Shown: positions 62,870 to 64,000 of the stretch, piece after piece
Position numbering within the stretch: position 1 is the stretch's first letter
Layout of the letters: every line of letters starts with the position of its first letter
DNA from: Methylobacterium sp. PvR107
Lineage (GTDB): Bacteria > Pseudomonadota > Alphaproteobacteria > Rhizobiales > Beijerinckiaceae
DNA length: 64,000 nucleotides
Assembly: GCF_017833295.1 (NCBI RefSeq)
Contig: NZ_JAFIBW010000001.1
Location: 2,232,001 to 2,296,000 of the forward strand
Direction of reading: 5' to 3'
Made by a program: the position numbers and the translations under genes
The notes under the pieces: model-generated
Seen by the model: the letters and a program-made list of their open reading frames with translations, nothing else
The model's database searches: none
What the model was told of the DNA's origin: nothing

Positions 62870-64000
62870 ATGGATTCGGACACGCTGTCCCGCCGCACCC
62901 TGCGCTTCGTTAACGTCGCGCACGCCCTCGATCACTTCGTGCTGCTGATCTACCCGACCGCGGTCATCGCCATCGCGGCGCAGACCGGGCTCGGCTACGG
63001 CGAGTTGATCGGGCTCGCCACCGGCGCCTTCGTGGCCTTCGGCCTGTGCTCCCTGCCGATGGGGTCGCTGGCCGACCGGTTCGGGCGCCGCAACATGCTG
63101 GCGGTGTTCTTCTTCGGCTACGGCCTGTCCTGCCTCGGCGTGGCGAGCGCCTCGACGCCGCTCGGCTTCGCCCTCTGGCTCTGCGTGCTCGGCCTCGCCT
63201 CGGCGATCTACCACCCGGTCGGCTCGGCCATGCTGGTGACCCATGCCCGCCGGCTCGGGCGCGACCTCGGGATCAACGGCGTCTGGGGCAATTTCGGCGC
63301 GGCCTCGGCCTCCGGCCTCACGGCGCTGCTCGCCGCCACCATCAGCTGGCGCGCGGCCTTCGTGGTCCCGGGCCTCGTCTGCCTCGCCTGCGGGGCGGCC
63401 TTCCTGGCGCTGGTGCCGGGCGACGGCGAGGCCTCGGGCAAGAAGGCCGGCGGCGCCGCGGTGATCCCGGTCACCCGGCCCTGGGCGCTGATGGCGATGT
63501 TCGGCCTGTCGATCTTCGCGGGCGGCCTGACCTTCAACCTGACGACGATCAGCCTGCCCAAGGTGATCGACGAGGGCGTCGGCCACGCGCTGCCCCTGGC
63601 ACTGACCGGCTCGATCGCCACCGGCGTGTTCCTGTTCGGCGCCCTGATGCAGCTCGCCATGGGCCGGCTGATCGACCGCTACAGCCTGCCCGCCCTGTTC
63701 GTGGCGCTCTCGGTGCTGCAGCCGCTGGGCCTCGGGATCGCGGCCCTGAGCACCGGCGTGCCCCTGCTCGGCGGACTCGTGCTGGCTATGACGGCGATCT
63801 ACGGGCAGGTGGTGATCAACGACGCCATGATCGCCCGCTACGTGCCCCCTGCCTACCGGGCCCGGGCCTACAGCGTGCGCTACTTCGTGGGGTTCACGGC
63901 GAGTGGATTCGTAGTCCCGGCCATCGCGCTGCTGCACGACCGCGGCGGCTTCGCGCTGGTGCTCGGCGCCGCCTCGGCCTGCGGCGCGGTGATCTGGCTC
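62870..64000 (+). CDS. MFS transporter (3' end beyond window)
   Basis: The first 377 codons of a major facilitator transporter; the frame is open to the last base. About eleven membrane segments are visible. The MFS loop-2/3 signature appears as GSLADRFGRRNM (about 65-76), repeated in weaker form after segment 8 (GRLIDRY). The ATG has GGAGGA 9 bases upstream. It is divergent from the AraC regulator, the usual layout for a regulated efflux or uptake gene. The substrate is not readable. Confidence 0.9.
   Translation, partial: MDSDTLSRRTLRFVNVAHALDHFVLLIYPTAVIAIAAQTGLGYGELIGLATGAFVAFGLCSLPMGSLADRFGRRNMLAVFFFGYGLSCLGVASASTPLGFALWLCVLGLASAIYHPVGSAMLVTHARRLGRDLGINGVWGNFGAASASGLTALLAATISWRAAFVVPGLVCLACGAAFLALVPGDGEASGKKAGGAAVIPVTRPWALMAMFGLSIFAGGLTFNLTTISLPKVIDEGVGHALPLALTGSIATGVFLFGALMQLAMGRLIDRYSLPALFVALSVLQPLGLGIAALSTGVPLLGGLVLAMTAIYGQVVINDAMIARYVPPAYRARAYSVRYFVGFTASGFVVPAIALLHDRGGFALVLGAASACGAVIWL

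Overview
The window is 64 kb of very high-GC chromosomal DNA from an alphaproteobacterium of the Hyphomicrobiales, most probably Methylobacterium or Methylorubrum. The signs are GC-rich third codon positions, a homologue of formaldehyde-activating enzyme, the tolC-popZ-valS gene order, an exopolysaccharide locus of alphaproteobacterial type, and dispersed alphaproteobacterial palindromic repeats. Everything looks chromosomal; I see no phage, IS element, CRISPR array or rRNA.

Bases 1-4640 hold an OmpR-type response regulator, an unknown exported protein, a WcaJ/ExoY-like priming sugar transferase and a small unknown gene. From 11692 down to 4770 runs a tight six-gene minus-strand operon: a HAD-UbiA fusion (predicted polyprenyl-phosphate phosphoribosyltransferase), a DprE1-like FAD epimerase subunit, a DprE2-like reductase, a GT-C membrane glycosyltransferase, an acyltransferase-3 protein and a GtrA protein. 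Together these resemble a complete route for making a polyprenyl-phosphoryl arabinose donor, moving it across the membrane and using it, like the mycobacterial decaprenyl-phosphoryl arabinose (DPA) pathway. Divergent from it, 11933-19691 is an exopolysaccharide operon: a Wzc/ExoP tyrosine kinase, an acyltransferase, an ExoF-like outer-membrane export protein, a Wzy/O-antigen ligase-like polymerase and UDP-glucose dehydrogenase. The two blocks lie head to head and probably decorate or build one surface glycan.

Bases 20070-31660 hold tRNA-Pro(UGG), a complex I accessory subunit, a nucleoside deaminase, a spore-photoproduct-lyase-like radical SAM protein, a GGDEF-EAL protein, a secreted collagen-like protein, a TolC protein with an unusual low-complexity loop, popZ, valS and a small exported protein. 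Bases 31950-41960 hold mostly housekeeping genes: a DegP protease, an exported methyltransferase, trmD with an overlooked 59-residue membrane gene behind it, serC with a possible leader RNA, the glnK-amtB pair, tesB, a UbiH-type hydroxylase and a cupin protein.

Bases 42205-46931 encode two overlapping glycosyltransferase genes, one carrying eight tandem repeats plus an RgpF domain and a GT4 domain. A Fae paralogue and a second type I methionine aminopeptidase follow. Bases 49066-56104 form a MoxR-DUF58-BatA/DUF4159-VWA operon interrupted by a GC-rich inverted repeat. Bases 56285-61168 encode two YejA-like binding proteins and YejB, without YejE or YejF. The window closes with a NIPSNAP protein, an AraC regulator and the start of an MFS transporter that runs off the right edge.
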